Shown in pieces: positions 23,611-23,707 of a DNA stretch of 23,707 nucleotides. Source of the DNA: Verrucomicrobia bacterium UBA3750 (lineage in GTDB: Bacteria; Verrucomicrobiota; Kiritimatiellia; RFP12; UBA1067); NCBI GenBank assembly GCA_002371755.1, contig DFGM01000107.1, positions 1,106 to 24,812 of the forward strand, written 5' to 3'. The stretch's first letter is position 1; the number at the start of each line of letters is the position of its first letter. The translations under genes were made by a program, and so were the position numbers. The notes below the pieces were generated by a model. The model made no database searches and was not told the DNA's origin. It saw only the letters and a program-made list of their open reading frames with translations.

Positions 23611-23619
23611 ATTATATCA
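23611..23619 (-). promoter_or_regulatory. Extended -10 promoter of the kinase gene
   Basis: The - strand reads TGATATAAT followed by ATGCGG, with the hexamer at 23616-23611. The kinase ATG at 23601 follows after 9 nt, the same spacing as at trpS, predicting a leader of 1-4 nt. Confidence 0.7.
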
Positions 23620-23667
23620 TAATTCCCCTCGCTTTGCACATCCAACTTGACGCCCCGGCGGCGATGG

Positions 23668-23707
23668 GGGCGTGGTAGGGCGTGGTAGGGCGGCGAGACC
23701 CCTCGCC
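23668..23707. repeat. GGGCGTGGTA tandem repeat and edge hairpin
   Basis: GGGCGTGGTA occurs twice in tandem (23668-23687) and is followed by GGGCGGCG. GGCGAG (23692-23697) then pairs with CTCGCC (23702-23707) around ACCC. The structure is cut by the window edge, so its full extent is unknown. Confidence 0.5.

Noticed and set aside
1..23707. CRISPR arrays, tRNA/rRNA genes and riboswitches
   Set aside because: I saw no regularly spaced repeats with unique spacers, no cloverleaf or rRNA signature, and no riboswitch consensus. A covariance-model scan would be needed to exclude small RNAs.

Overview
The window looks like part of the chromosome of a PVC-group bacterium, most likely a Kiritimatiellota or other Verrucomicrobiota relative from an uncultured or host-associated lineage. 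This is inference. It rests on dense housekeeping genes of fairly high GC, a large and more AT-rich exported beta-rich protein with the 'TWxGG...W.DPxNW' type of domain seen in that group, a eukaryotic-like Ser/Thr kinase, and strong TGnTATAAT promoters. No rRNA, tRNA, CRISPR array, integrase or insertion sequence is visible.

Layout. 1-102: the 3' end of an open frame from outside the window. 134-179: a long perfect hairpin overlapping a promoter. 205-3556 (+): class I/II aminotransferase, then recD2, whose likely TTG start lies inside the aminotransferase gene. 3557-3781: a palindromic repeat. 3782-5543 (-): trpS-scpA operon with an extended -10 promoter almost touching the trpS start codon. 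5544-6474: a long gap with hairpins, a pyrimidine-rich tract, a likely 51-codon gene (5878-6033), and a signal-peptide-like gene start overrun by short repeats. 6475-10017 (+): a large exported surface protein frame broken by one in-frame TAA. 10018-10612: palindromic repeats, a strong terminator, a relic 3' end of a second surface protein, and a relic 3' end that resembles type IIG restriction-modification enzymes. 10613-11174 (-): ParE/RelE toxin and Phd/YefM antitoxin. 11448-11816 (-): ACT-domain protein. 12032-22716 (+): a seven-gene cluster with overlapping or nearly touching genes: GH3-fold protein with PA14 insert, rsgA, an exported/membrane protein, ABC ATPase, ABC-2 permease, RluA-type pseudouridine synthase, mfd. 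22687-23601 (-): soluble Ser/Thr kinase convergent with and overlapping mfd. 23602-23707: promoter, a short tandem repeat and a hairpin.

How it fits together. The seven-gene cluster joins ribosome maturation (RsgA, RluA), transcription-coupled repair (Mfd) and a three-gene ABC export module; ATGA overlaps suggest translational coupling of four junctions. The region 5544-11447 is the plastic part: surface-protein pieces, a restriction relic, a toxin-antitoxin pair and repeats accumulate between conserved blocks.

Best candidates for something new: (1) a GH3-family protein in which the nucleophile Asp and several other expected catalytic residues appear to be replaced; (2) a shared C-terminal motif LPxSGVxYYxxxAS ending both the surface protein and the relic next to it; (3) a promoter type, TGnTATAATATGC, set so close to start codons that transcripts would be leaderless or nearly so; (4) RsgA without its zinc-binding C-terminus; (5) an unrecognised 51-aa gene with its own promoter. 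I found no single clear undescribed multi-gene defence or biosynthetic system.
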